Assembly (NCBI GenBank): GCA_035540755.1
Contig: DATLGD010000064.1
Location: 1-30,534 of the forward strand
Source of the DNA: DATLGD01 sp035540755
GTDB taxonomy: Bacteria; Actinomycetota; Actinomycetes; Mycobacteriales; SCTD01
Length of the DNA stretch: 30,534 bases
Reading direction: 5' to 3'
Position 1 is the stretch's first letter. The number at the start of each line of letters is the position of its first letter. Made by a program: the position numbers and the translations under genes. Of the stretch, positions 16,044 to 23,492 are shown one piece after another. A model generated the notes under the pieces. The model was given only the letters and a program-made list of their open reading frames with translations, did not search any database and was not told the origin of the DNA.

Positions 16044-16072
16044 TTACCGGTCGGTAGCAAACGGGCTACGCT
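16044..16072 (+). promoter_or_regulatory. fadAB promoter with operator-like palindrome
   Basis: TACCGGTCGGTA (16045-16056) is an inverted repeat, TACCG-GT-CGGTA, nearly extended by one more pair. It overlaps a possible -35 (TTACCG, 16044-16049), 17 bases before TACGCT (16067-16072). Short palindromes of this kind are typical of TetR-family regulators of fatty-acid genes; none is encoded beside it. The AI-2E gene is transcribed away from the same gap. Confidence 0.5.
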
Positions 16073-16100
16073 CAGGACCACCCGATCCCGAGGAGCCTCT

Positions 16101-17300
16101 GTGCCGCGTCCGCTCCGCGACGTCGTCTTCGTCGACGGCGTCCGCACCCCGTTCGGCAAGGCAGGCCCGAAGGGCATGTACGCCGAGACCCGGGCCGACG
16201 ACCTCGTCGTCCGCTGCATCCGCGCGCTGCTCGAGCGCAACCCCGCGCTGCCCAAGGAGCGCATCGACGAGGTCGCCATCGCCGCGACGACGCAGATCGG
16301 CGACCAGGGGCTGACGCTGGGCCGCACGGCCGCGCTGCTCGCCGGCCTGCCCAAGAGCGTTCCCGGCTACTCGGTGGACCGGATGTGCGCCGGCGCGATG
16401 ACCGCCACCACGAACGTGGCGAGCGGCATCGCCTTCGGCGCCTACGACGTCGCCATCGCCGGCGGCGTCGAGCACATGGGCCGGCACCCGATGGGCGAGG
16501 GCGTCGACCCGAACCCCCGGTTCCTGTCCGAGAAGCTGGTCGACACCAGCGCGCTCGTCATGGGCTCGACCGCGGAGAACCTGCACGACCGGTTCCCGCA
16601 CATCAGCAAGCAGCGGTGCGACGAGTTCGCCGTCGCCAGCCAGGAGAAGGTCGCCAAGGCCTACGCCGAGGGCAAGATCCAGCCCGATCTCACGACGGTC
16701 GCGGTCCGCAGCGCCGAGCAGGGCTGGGGTCTCGCGACCCAGGACGAGCCGCCCCGCCCCGGCACCACCGTCGAGGGGCTGGCCGCGCTCAAGACGCCGT
16801 TCCGGCCGCACGGCAACGTCACCGCCGGCAACGCCGCGGGCCTCAACGACGGCGCCACCGCGTGCCTGCTCGCCGCCGAGGACGTCGCCGCCGAGCTGGG
16901 CCTGACGGCCAAGATGCGCCTGGTCGGGTACGGCTTCGCGGGCGTCGAGCCAGAGACGATGGGGGTCGGGCCGATCCCCTCCACCGAGCGCGCGCTGCGG
17001 CAGGCCGGGCTGTCGATCGAGGACATCGGGCTGTTCGAGCTCAACGAGGCCTTCGCCGTGCAGGTGCTCGCCTTCCTCGACCACTTCGGTGTGGCCGACG
17101 ACGACGAGCGGGTCAACCCCTACGGCGGCGCCATTGCGCTCGGCCACCCGCTGGCCAGCTCCGGCGTCCGGCTGATGACGCAGCTGGCGTCGCACTTCCG
17201 CGAGCGCCCCGACGTGCGCTACGGCCTCGCGGCCATGTGCGTCGGCTTCGGCATGGGCGGAACGGTTCTCTGGGAGAACACGGCGTGGGAGGGCAAGTGA
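16101..17300 (+). CDS. fadA: Acetyl-CoA C-acyltransferase (3-ketoacyl-CoA thiolase) FadA
   Basis: Last step of beta-oxidation: thiolytic cleavage of 3-ketoacyl-CoA. 399 residues. Nucleophile C96 in SVDRMCAGAM; NEAFA at 315-319; H349 in GGAIALGHPLASSG; C380 in AAMCVGFGMGG. FGYA-type substrate features and the GGVEHMGR loop are present. GTG 16101 has GAGGAG at 16090-16095 with a 5-base gap and begins directly before RPLRDVVFVDGVRTPFG, the normal N-terminus. It overlaps fadB by GTGA, forming a two-gene beta-oxidation operon. Confidence 0.96.
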   Translation: MPRPLRDVVFVDGVRTPFGKAGPKGMYAETRADDLVVRCIRALLERNPALPKERIDEVAIAATTQIGDQGLTLGRTAALLAGLPKSVPGYSVDRMCAGAMTATTNVASGIAFGAYDVAIAGGVEHMGRHPMGEGVDPNPRFLSEKLVDTSALVMGSTAENLHDRFPHISKQRCDEFAVASQEKVAKAYAEGKIQPDLTTVAVRSAEQGWGLATQDEPPRPGTTVEGLAALKTPFRPHGNVTAGNAAGLNDGATACLLAAEDVAAELGLTAKMRLVGYGFAGVEPETMGVGPIPSTERALRQAGLSIEDIGLFELNEAFAVQVLAFLDHFGVADDDERVNPYGGAIALGHPLASSGVRLMTQLASHFRERPDVRYGLAAMCVGFGMGGTVLWENTAWEGK

Positions 17301-19384
17301 GCGAGACGGCCAGCGAGCAGTACAGCGAGGTCGTCACCTCGGCGGCCGTCCGCTACGTCGAGGTCCCCGGGCTGCCGGGCGAGATCGCCCTGCTCACCCT
17401 CGACAACGGCTTCGACCACACCAAGCCGACGACGTTCGGCCCGAAGGGCCTCGGCAACCTCGACGCCGCTCTCTCGGAGATCGAGGCGCACGAGCCGCAG
17501 GTCCGCGCGATCGCCGTCACCGGCAAGCCCTTTATCTTCGCCGTCGGCGCCGACCTCAAGGGCGTCGGCGCCGTGCAGACCCGCGAGGAGGCACTCGAGA
17601 TCGGGCGCCTGGGCCACCGGGTGTTCAGGCGGCTCAGGGACGCCGGCGTCCCGACGTTCGCGTTCGTCAACGGCGCGGCGATGGGCGGCGGTCTCGAGAT
17701 CGCGCTGCACTGCGACTACCGCACGATCTCGACCGGCGTGCCGGCCGTCGCGCTGCCCGAGTGCTTCCTCGGCCTCGTGCCCGGCTGGGGCGGCACCCAG
17801 CTGCTGCCGAACCTGATCGGTCCGGAGAAGGCCGCGAAGGTCGTGCTCGAGAACGCCCTGTCCAACAACAAGATGCTCAAGGGCCCCCAGGCGCTCGAGC
17901 TCGGCATCGCCGACGTCGGGTTCGAGCCCGCCGACTTCCTGGAGAAGTCGCTCGCGTGGGCGGCTGCCGTGCTGACCGGCGAGGTCACCGTCGAGCGACC
18001 CGCGGTCGAGAAGGGCAAGCCCTGGCAGGACGCCGTCGCCGGTGCCCGCGAGTTCGTCGACGCGAAGGTCAAGGGCTCCGCTCCGGCGCCCTACCGCGCC
18101 CTCGACCTGCTCGCGCTCGCCGAGACGGCGTCCTTCGAGGAGGGCACCGCCGCCGAGGACGAGGCGCTCGCCGACCTCATCTTCAGCGAGGAGCTGCGCG
18201 CCGGCCTCTACGCCTTCGACCTCGTGCAGCGCCGGGCCAAGCGGCCGGCCGGCGCGCCGGACAAGAGCCTGGCCCGCAAGGTCACCAAGGTGGGCGTCGT
18301 CGGTGCCGGCCTGATGGCCTCGCAGCTGGCGATGCTGTTCGCGCAGCGGCTCGAGGTCCCCGTGGTCATGACCGACCTCGACCAGGCGCGCCTGGACAAG
18401 GGCGTCGAGTACTGCCACGGCGAGGTCGACAAGCTGCAGCAGCGCGGCCGTGTCGACGCCGACAAGGCCAACCGGCTCAAGGGCCTCATCTCCGGCTCGC
18501 TGACCAAAGACGCGTTCGCCGACGTCGACTTCGTGATCGAGGCCGTGTTCGAGGAGATGGGGGTCAAGCAGAAAGTCCTGGCCGAGCTCGAGGAGCACGT
18601 CTCGCCCGAGTGCGTCCTCGCCACCAACACCTCCTCGCTGTCGGTGACCGAGATGGCGTCGAAGCTCGCGCACCCCGAGCGGGTCGTGGGCTTCCACTTC
18701 TTCAATCCGGTCGCGATCCTGCCGCTGCTCGAGATCGTCCGCGCGGACAAGACCGACGACACCGTGCTCGCCACCGCCTTCGCCACCGGCAGGGCGCTCA
18801 AGAAGAGCTGCATCCTGGTCAAGGACGCTCCGGCGTTCGTCACCAACCGGCTGTTCATGCGCTTCTTCGGCGAGGTCACCAGGGCGATCGACGAGGGCAC
18901 GCCCTTCGAGGTGGCCGATCAGGCCCTCGACCCGCTCGGCCTGCCGATGTCGCCGCTGCAGCTGCTGTCGTTCACCGGCCTCGCCGTCAGCCAGCACGTG
19001 GCCGAGACGCTGCACGACGCGTTCCCGGACCGCTTCTACGTCTCCCCCAACCTCGGCCGGCTGGTCGAGAACGGCGTGACGTCGCTGTTCGGGCGCGACG
19101 GCGGCATCGCGCCGGAGGCGGCCGAGCTGTTCCAGACCGGCTCGACCGAGCACACCGCCGAGCAGGTGCGGCAGAACGCCCTCGACGCCATCGCCGACGA
19201 GGCCCGCCGCATCCTCGACGAGGGCGTGGTCGCCGAGCCGCAGGACGTCGACCTCGCGCTGCTGCTCGGCGGCGGGTGGGCCTTCGCCAACGGCGGCATC
19301 ACCCCGCTGCTCGACCGCACCGGCACCTCGGAGCGGGTCACCGGGAAGCGCTTCCTGCCCAAGGGCATCGCCAGCTTGCCGTAA
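17297..19384 (+). CDS. fadB: Fatty oxidation complex alpha subunit FadB (enoyl-CoA hydratase / 3-hydroxyacyl-CoA dehydrogenase)
   Basis: Bifunctional enzyme for the two middle steps of beta-oxidation, expected to form a complex with the thiolase encoded just upstream. 695 residues. The crotonase half (about 20-220) has oxyanion-hole segments FAVGADLKG and NGAAMGGGLE, with catalytic glutamates E134 and E155 (LPECFLGLVPGWGGT). The dehydrogenase half has the NAD motif VGVVGAGLMASQLA at 332-345, acidic D360, catalytic H467 in GFHFFNPV, and KDAPAFVTNRLF. A C-terminal 3HCDH domain follows (about 510-690). GTG 17297 overlaps the fadA stop. Somewhat shorter than E. coli FadB but usual for actinobacteria. 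Confidence 0.96.
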   Translation: MSETASEQYSEVVTSAAVRYVEVPGLPGEIALLTLDNGFDHTKPTTFGPKGLGNLDAALSEIEAHEPQVRAIAVTGKPFIFAVGADLKGVGAVQTREEALEIGRLGHRVFRRLRDAGVPTFAFVNGAAMGGGLEIALHCDYRTISTGVPAVALPECFLGLVPGWGGTQLLPNLIGPEKAAKVVLENALSNNKMLKGPQALELGIADVGFEPADFLEKSLAWAAAVLTGEVTVERPAVEKGKPWQDAVAGAREFVDAKVKGSAPAPYRALDLLALAETASFEEGTAAEDEALADLIFSEELRAGLYAFDLVQRRAKRPAGAPDKSLARKVTKVGVVGAGLMASQLAMLFAQRLEVPVVMTDLDQARLDKGVEYCHGEVDKLQQRGRVDADKANRLKGLISGSLTKDAFADVDFVIEAVFEEMGVKQKVLAELEEHVSPECVLATNTSSLSVTEMASKLAHPERVVGFHFFNPVAILPLLEIVRADKTDDTVLATAFATGRALKKSCILVKDAPAFVTNRLFMRFFGEVTRAIDEGTPFEVADQALDPLGLPMSPLQLLSFTGLAVSQHVAETLHDAFPDRFYVSPNLGRLVENGVTSLFGRDGGIAPEAAELFQTGSTEHTAEQVRQNALDAIADEARRILDEGVVAEPQDVDLALLLGGGWAFANGGITPLLDRTGTSERVTGKRFLPKGIASLP

Positions 19385-19420
19385 CCGGTTTCCGCCGGCC
19401 GGAGCCCTGCATCCCGGGTC

Positions 19421-19466
19421 GGCGTAGGCAACTGCCCCGCCGTCCCGGGGCAGTTTCCTATGCGCC
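19421..19466 (+). terminator. Strong hairpin after fadB
   Basis: AACTGCCCCG (19430-19439) and CGGGGCAGTT (19446-19455) form a perfect 10-bp stem with a 6-base loop. One mismatch later the arms continue (TAGG/CCTA), then GGCG/CGCC after a 2-base bulge. It starts 37 bases after the fadB stop. There is no long T run, so it may act as a terminator, an RNA 3'-end stabiliser or a REP-like element. Confidence 0.65.
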
Positions 19467-19494
19467 GGATCGCCGTCGCTCCACCAGCGGCTCG

Positions 19495-19524
19495 GCAACT
19501 GCACCGGGATGTCCGAGCAGTTGC
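19495..19524. repeat. Second inverted repeat sharing the same half-site
   Basis: GCAACTGC (19495-19502) and GCAGTTGC (19517-19524), 14-base loop. The left half repeats the GCAACTGC at 19428-19435 in the preceding hairpin. The stretch 19385-19620 holds no gene that can be supported. Confidence 0.55.
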
Positions 19525-19620
19525 GCAGGCACTCGTGCGGCCACCCCGATGAGCCGGGCGAGGCCGCAGCGTCAACCCTCAGGCACGGGAGGGCGGCTCC
19601 CGCGGACGGAGGAGGCGGAC

Positions 19621-20106
19621 GTGGTGCGCGCGAAGATCACCCCCAACCTGTGGTTCGACACCGAGGCGGAGCAGGCCGCGGAGTTCTACTGCTCGGTGTT
19701 CCCCGATTCCCGGGTCGTCGGCCTGACCCGGTACCCCGAAGGGGGGCCCGGCCCGGCCGGCTCGGTCATGACCGTCGAGTTCGAGCTGAGCGGCTCCCGT
19801 CTCGTCGGCATCAACGGCGGGCCGCAGTTCCCGTTCACCGAGGCGGTCTCCTTCGAGATCGAGTGCGCCGACCAGGACGAGGTCGACCACTACTGGGAGC
19901 GCCTGTCCGAGGGCGGCCGGCCCGGCCCCTGCGGGTGGCTCCAGGACCGGTACGGGCTGAGCTGGCAGGTCGTCCCGGCCGGCACGGCCGAGCTGTTCGC
20001 CGACCCTGACCCGCGCCGGGTCGAGCGCGCGATGCAGGCGATGCTCGGCATGGGCAAGCTCGATCTCGCCGCGCTGCGCCGCGCGGCAGACGGGGTGCCC
20101 GCCTGA
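19621..20106 (+). CDS. VOC-superfamily protein (PhnB / 3-dmu-9_3-mt type)
   Basis: 161 residues, one glyoxalase/vicinal-oxygen-chelate fold. ITPNLWFDTEAEQAAEFYCS followed by VFPDSRV is the family N-terminus (first beta-alpha unit). GSVMTVEFELSGSRLVGING and ECADQDEVDHYWERLSEGG mark the second half, and GWLQDRYGLSWQVVP the terminal strand pair. No specific reaction can be assigned; this subgroup is often mis-named a methyltransferase. GTG 19621 (or 19624) lies 5-8 bases after GGAGGAGG at 19608-19615, so translation should be efficient. Single-gene unit bounded by hairpins on both sides. Confidence 0.88.
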   Translation: MVRAKITPNLWFDTEAEQAAEFYCSVFPDSRVVGLTRYPEGGPGPAGSVMTVEFELSGSRLVGINGGPQFPFTEAVSFEIECADQDEVDHYWERLSEGGRPGPCGWLQDRYGLSWQVVPAGTAELFADPDPRRVERAMQAMLGMGKLDLAALRRAADGVPA

Positions 20107-20147
20107 CCGTCCGCCGGGGTCCGCGCGGTGCCCCGGCACAGCCCGGC

Positions 20148-20188
20148 AGCGGGTGGCGGGGACCCCCCTCGGGTCCTCGCCACCCGCT
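20148..20188. terminator. Long bidirectional hairpin between convergent genes
   Basis: An 18-bp stem (20148-20165 with 20171-20188, one G-T wobble) around a 5-base loop, beginning 41 bases after the VOC stop and ending 20 bases before the stop of the opposite gene. The most stable hairpin seen in the window; it should terminate from both directions. Confidence 0.75.
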
Positions 20189-20207
20189 GGGTCCGGGGAG
20201 GAGGCGG

Positions 20208-20486
20208 TCAGCCCGCCTCGTGCGGCGGGCGGCGTCGGGTGACAGCGACCAGCCACAGCTCGAGGGTGACCAGGCCGCGGCGGCACTCCTGCTCGACCTG
20301 GGGACCGACCGGGACGAGCCGCCCCAGCCCGGCGGGGGCGCAGTCGTCCTCCGGCAGGAGGGGCCGCACGGGCTGCAGCGCCCGCACCGCCTGGCCGGTG
20401 AGGTGCGCGACGAGGTAGGCGAGGGCCGCCAGGCCCAGCACCACGGCGAGCACCGCCACGTCGTCGGTCACGGTCGTCGGCGCCAC
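20208..20486 (-). CDS. Small single-pass membrane protein, unknown
   Basis: 92 residues. One transmembrane helix near residues 10-30 (VAVLAVVLGLAALAYLVAHL), a middle Pro/Leu-rich stretch (LQPVRPLLPEDDCAPAGLG) and a C-terminal region with CRRGLVTLELWLVAV ending in basic residues. GTG 20486 has AGGAGGAG 5 bases upstream. It lies 172 bp downstream of the OmpR-type kinase gene on the same strand and may be a regulatory target or accessory of that system, which is inference from position. A CACAAT sequence on the minus strand (20545-20550) is a possible -10. Not recognised as any named family. Confidence 0.65.
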   Translation of the reverse strand: MAPTTVTDDVAVLAVVLGLAALAYLVAHLTGQAVRALQPVRPLLPEDDCAPAGLGRLVPVGPQVEQECRRGLVTLELWLVAVTRRRPPHEAG

Positions 20487-20610
20487 TGCTGCTCCTCCTG
20501 CTGGGTCCGCGGGCGCTGCGCGTCCGCGGCGTGCCCTGCGACGATTGTGGCGTCGCCGCGCCGGCTTCCGCAGCCGTTCGGCGACAACGCCCCGGACGGA
20601 CCGGCCGAGC

Positions 20611-20626
20611 TGGTCCGAACGGACCA
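20611..20626. promoter_or_regulatory. Palindrome upstream of the small membrane protein gene
   Basis: TGGTCCG-AA-CGGACCA: two perfect 7-bp arms with a 2-base centre, between the kinase stop and the small membrane protein gene. Operator-like; it shares the GGTCCG half-site with the repeat at 11156-11175. Confidence 0.35.
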
Positions 20627-20658
20627 CCCGCGCACCGGCCGGCGTCGCCCGCACGGCG

Positions 20659-21831
20659 TCACGGACTGCGCGGCAGGTCGACCGTGACGACCAGCCCTCC
20701 CTCGGGCGGGGCCGCGGCCCGGACCGTTCCACCGTGGCCGGCCGCCACCGCGCGCACGATGGCCAGCCCGAGACCGGCGCCGCGGCGCGCCGTGCGCGCC
20801 GTGCCGTGGCGGCGGAAGGGCTCGAACAGCTGCTCGACCTCCGCCGGCGGCACCACCGGCCCGGAGGAGGCCACCTGCAGCCGGGCCCGACCCTCGACCG
20901 TTCCGGTGTCGACGCGCAGCCAGCCCCCGTCGACGTTGTGCCGCACGGCGTTCTCGACCAGGTTGCCGGCCAGCCGCTCGAGCAGGACGCGGTGGCCGAG
21001 CACTCCGGCCGGCGCCCGCGCCGAGGCGACCTGCAGCCCCCGTGCCGCGACCTCCGGCTCCACCTCCGAGAGGGCCGCCGCCGCGAGGTCCGGCAGCTCG
21101 ACCCGCTCCCGGTACGGCAGCCCGTCGACCTGGAGGCGGTCACCGCGGGCCAGCAGCAGCAGGCTGTCGACCAGGCGGTCGGCCCGCTCGGTGGCCTCCC
21201 GCACGACCAGCGCGGCGGCCCGCAGGTCCTCGGTCGAGGCGTCGGGGTCGGCGAGGGCGACGTCGACCTCGGTGCGCATGACCGCGAGCGGCGTGCGCAG
21301 CTCGTGGCTGGCGTCTGCCACGAAGCGGCGCTGCGCCTCGAAGGAGCCCTGCAGCCGGTCGAGCATGGCGTCGAAGACGTCCGCGAGCTCCCGCAGCTCG
21401 TCCTGCGGGCCGGCAAGGGCGATCCGCGCGTCGAGCCGCTCGGCCGACAGCCGGCGCGCCGTGGCCGTGATGTCCTGCAGCGGGCGCAGCACCCGGCCGG
21501 CGAGCAGGTACGAGACAGCAGTGCCCAGGGCGCCGAGCAGCAGCAGAGCCCACAGGCCCTGGCGCACCAGGCGAGCGATCGCCTCGTCGCGCAGGGACCG
21601 CTGCAGCTCCTCCAGCGTGAGCACCCGCCCGTCCGGCAGGACGACGCCGAGCCCGCGTGGCAGGTCCAGGGCGCCGGTCGACAGCGCGCGGTCGACCAGG
21701 GCCACCGACAGCAGCAGGAGCAGCAGCCCGACCACGGCGGCGACGGCGGCGGGGACCAGAGTGAGCCGCCACCGCAGCGTGGTGCGCTGCGGTGTGGGGC
21801 GCTGCCGCGCGGTCGCGGCGGCGTCAGGCAT
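20659..21831 (-). CDS. OmpR-class sensor histidine kinase
   Basis: 390 residues. Two transmembrane helices (about 22-46 and 92-112) flank a short extracytoplasmic loop of about 45 residues. A HAMP linker follows (about 112-165: LAGRVLRPLQDITATARRL). H176 in DASHELRTPL is the phosphoacceptor. The ATPase domain has NLVENAVRHN (N box), an atypical G1 region reading VASSGPVVPPAEV rather than DNGPGIP, FEPFRR (F box) and GAGLGLAIVRAVAAGHGG (G2). The ATG overlaps the regulator stop by 8 bp. The small sensory loop suggests it senses the membrane or a partner protein. Confidence 0.93.
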   Translation of the reverse strand: MPDAAATARQRPTPQRTTLRWRLTLVPAAVAAVVGLLLLLLSVALVDRALSTGALDLPRGLGVVLPDGRVLTLEELQRSLRDEAIARLVRQGLWALLLLGALGTAVSYLLAGRVLRPLQDITATARRLSAERLDARIALAGPQDELRELADVFDAMLDRLQGSFEAQRRFVADASHELRTPLAVMRTEVDVALADPDASTEDLRAAALVVREATERADRLVDSLLLLARGDRLQVDGLPYRERVELPDLAAAALSEVEPEVAARGLQVASARAPAGVLGHRVLLERLAGNLVENAVRHNVDGGWLRVDTGTVEGRARLQVASSGPVVPPAEVEQLFEPFRRHGTARTARRGAGLGLAIVRAVAAGHGGTVRAAAPPEGGLVVTVDLPRSP

Positions 21832-22489
21832 CGCCGACCCGGTAGCCGGCGCCGACGACGGTGTGCAGCACCGGCGGGTCGCCCAGCTTCCGGCGCAGGG
21901 TCATGACGGTCACCCGCACCGTCGTGGTGGCCGGGTCGGCGTGCTCGTCCCAGACCCGCTCGAGCAGCTCCTCGCTGCTGACGACCGCGCCCTCGGCGCG
22001 CAGCAGCACCTCGAGCACGCCGAGCTCCTTGCGGGTCAGCGCGAGCGTCCGGCCGCCGCGGCCGGCGGAACGACGGGCTGGGTCGAGGTGCAGGCCGCCC
22101 GGCCCGTGCAGCACCGGCGGTGCCGCGGGCGTGGTCCGGCGGCCCAGCGCACGCACCCGTGCGACGAGCTCGGCGAACGCGAACGGCTTGCCGAGGTAGT
22201 CGTCGGCGCCGAGCTCGAGACCCTCGACGCGGTCGCAGAGCGACGCAGCCGCCGTCAGCATCAGCACCCGGGTCAGCTGCCCCTCGGCGGCCAGGTGGCG
22301 CAGGACGTCGTCCCCCGAGCGCACCGGCAGGTCGCGGTCGAGCACCAGGACGTCGTACCGGGTCGTCATCGCCTTCTCCAGGCCGGTGTCGCCGTCGTGG
22401 GCGACGTCGACCGCCATGCCCTCGCGCCGCAGCCCGCGAGCGACGGCGTCGGCCAGCGGCACCTCGTCCTCGACCACCAGCACGCGCAC
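21824..22489 (-). CDS. OmpR/PhoB-family response regulator
   Basis: 221 residues. The receiver has acidic residues E7/D8, phosphoacceptor D51 (VLVLDRDLP), T79 and K101 (GKPFAF). A winged-helix DNA-binding domain covers about 125-221, ending in TVRVTVMTLRRKLGDPPVLH and GAGYRVGDA. GTG 22489 begins MRVLVVEDE, the normal start. It is translated with the kinase gene that overlaps its 3' end. A direct repeat at 22514-22530, 25 bases upstream, is a likely binding site for this protein. Confidence 0.94.
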   Translation of the reverse strand: MRVLVVEDEVPLADAVARGLRREGMAVDVAHDGDTGLEKAMTTRYDVLVLDRDLPVRSGDDVLRHLAAEGQLTRVLMLTAAASLCDRVEGLELGADDYLGKPFAFAELVARVRALGRRTTPAAPPVLHGPGGLHLDPARRSAGRGGRTLALTRKELGVLEVLLRAEGAVVSSEELLERVWDEHADPATTTVRVTVMTLRRKLGDPPVLHTVVGAGYRVGDA

Positions 22490-22513
22490 GACGCGGACGC
22501 TAGTGGAGCCGGG

Positions 22514-22530
22514 GTGAGGCCGGTGTGAGG
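22514..22530. promoter_or_regulatory. Direct repeat, candidate OmpR-family binding box
   Basis: GTGAGG at 22514-22519 and again at 22525-22530, exactly 11 bp apart, in the divergent gap between the response regulator and the gene at 22588. OmpR-type regulators bind tandem half-sites at about 11-bp spacing. Could control both genes. Confidence 0.5.
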
Positions 22531-22575
22531 TCGGACATCACCCGAATGCCTCCGCCTGCTGCCGGAGGTGCTGGG

Positions 22576-22581
22576 TACCGT
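22576..22581 (+). promoter_or_regulatory. -10-like hexamer for the gene at 22588 (leaderless)
   Basis: TACCGT ends 6 bases before ATG 22588. A GGAGGTG at 22564-22570 is 17 bases from the ATG, too far to serve as a ribosome-binding site. Confidence 0.45.
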
Positions 22582-22587
22582 CTCGTC

Positions 22588-23433
22588 ATGCAGGCCCCCA
22601 CGTTCGTCGAGCTGCGCCGCGGCGTCCTGGCCGTGTCCGTGCTGCACGACGTCGACGTGGACCTCGGCCAGCACGGCGTGCGCCTCCCGGGCACTCCGTG
22701 CGTCAGCATCAGCTGGACCGAGTGCCGCCGCGCGCTGGCCGGAACCGATCCCGAGAGCGAGGTCGGCCGCGAGCGCCTCGCCGGCTGGCTGCTCGCCCGG
22801 CGCTGGGCCGCCGACGCCGGCCGGGAGCACCTCGCGCTGGCGCTGCGGCCGGTGGGCCTGCCGGTCGACCACGCGCTGCACCCCGGGCTCGACTGGGTCC
22901 GCGTCCGCGTCATGGGCGACGCCCTCGACCTCGGCCTGGGCGCCGCCGGTCTCGACCCGGCCGATCCCGACCGCGTCGTGCTGCTGCCGGTCCCTGCCCT
23001 CGACGCCGCCGGCATCGATCCCGCCGCCGTCTGGGTGCCGGCGGCGAGGGAGCTGGAGCGGCTCGGCACCCTGGCCGCCGAGCGGCTGCGGCAGGACCCG
23101 CGGGGCCAGCTGCGACCGCTGGGCGACTGCGACGTCGTCACGCTGCTCGGCTCCCGCAGCCTGCGGGCCGCCCTGGCCGACGCTGCGGGCGGCATGGCCG
23201 CGGTGGTGGTGCCCATGCGGCGGCGGGGCTGGACGAGGCTCGCCCTCATCGACCCGGCCTTCGGGGCGGCCGCTGCCGCCGCGACGTCCGCCGCCGACCG
23301 CGGCTTCCCCCGGCCGCTGCTGCTGACCGCCGACGAGCTGACGGTCGTGCCCGAGGGCGGCCGTCCCGAGGCGATCCCGCTGCGGGACCCGGCAGCCGAC
23401 GCGCCGTGGCAGCGCGACGTGCTCTACCGGTAG
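22588..23433 (+). CDS. Unrecognised soluble protein
   Basis: 281 residues, no signal peptide or membrane segment, mixed alpha/beta character. Segments that look structured: FVELRRGVLAVSVLHDVDVDL near the start, RERLAGWLLARRWAADAGRE, LDWVRVRVMGDALDLGLGA, and near the end GWTRLALIDPAFGAAAAA and FPRPLLLTADELTVVPEGG. No catalytic motif identified. Shares a divergent promoter region with an OmpR-type system, so may be under its control. Coding is supported by start context and typical third-position GC. Function unknown. Confidence 0.75.
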   Translation: MQAPTFVELRRGVLAVSVLHDVDVDLGQHGVRLPGTPCVSISWTECRRALAGTDPESEVGRERLAGWLLARRWAADAGREHLALALRPVGLPVDHALHPGLDWVRVRVMGDALDLGLGAAGLDPADPDRVVLLPVPALDAAGIDPAAVWVPAARELERLGTLAAERLRQDPRGQLRPLGDCDVVTLLGSRSLRAALADAAGGMAAVVVPMRRRGWTRLALIDPAFGAAAAAATSAADRGFPRPLLLTADELTVVPEGGRPEAIPLRDPAADAPWQRDVLYR

Positions 23434-23480
23434 CCCCCGTCGCGGCGCGCCGATCGGTCGTGCCGGGCCGCGCGATGCTC

Positions 23481-23486
23481 TAGCGT
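23481..23486 (+). promoter_or_regulatory. -10-like hexamer for the gene at 23493 (leaderless)
   Basis: TAGCGT ends 6 bases before GTG 23493; no Shine-Dalgarno sequence. Confidence 0.45.
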
Positions 23487-23492
23487 CGAGCC

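Noticed and set aside
20208..20486. KdpF-like potassium pump subunit
   Set aside because: The helix is loosely similar, but the protein is three times longer than KdpF and no kdpABC genes are present.
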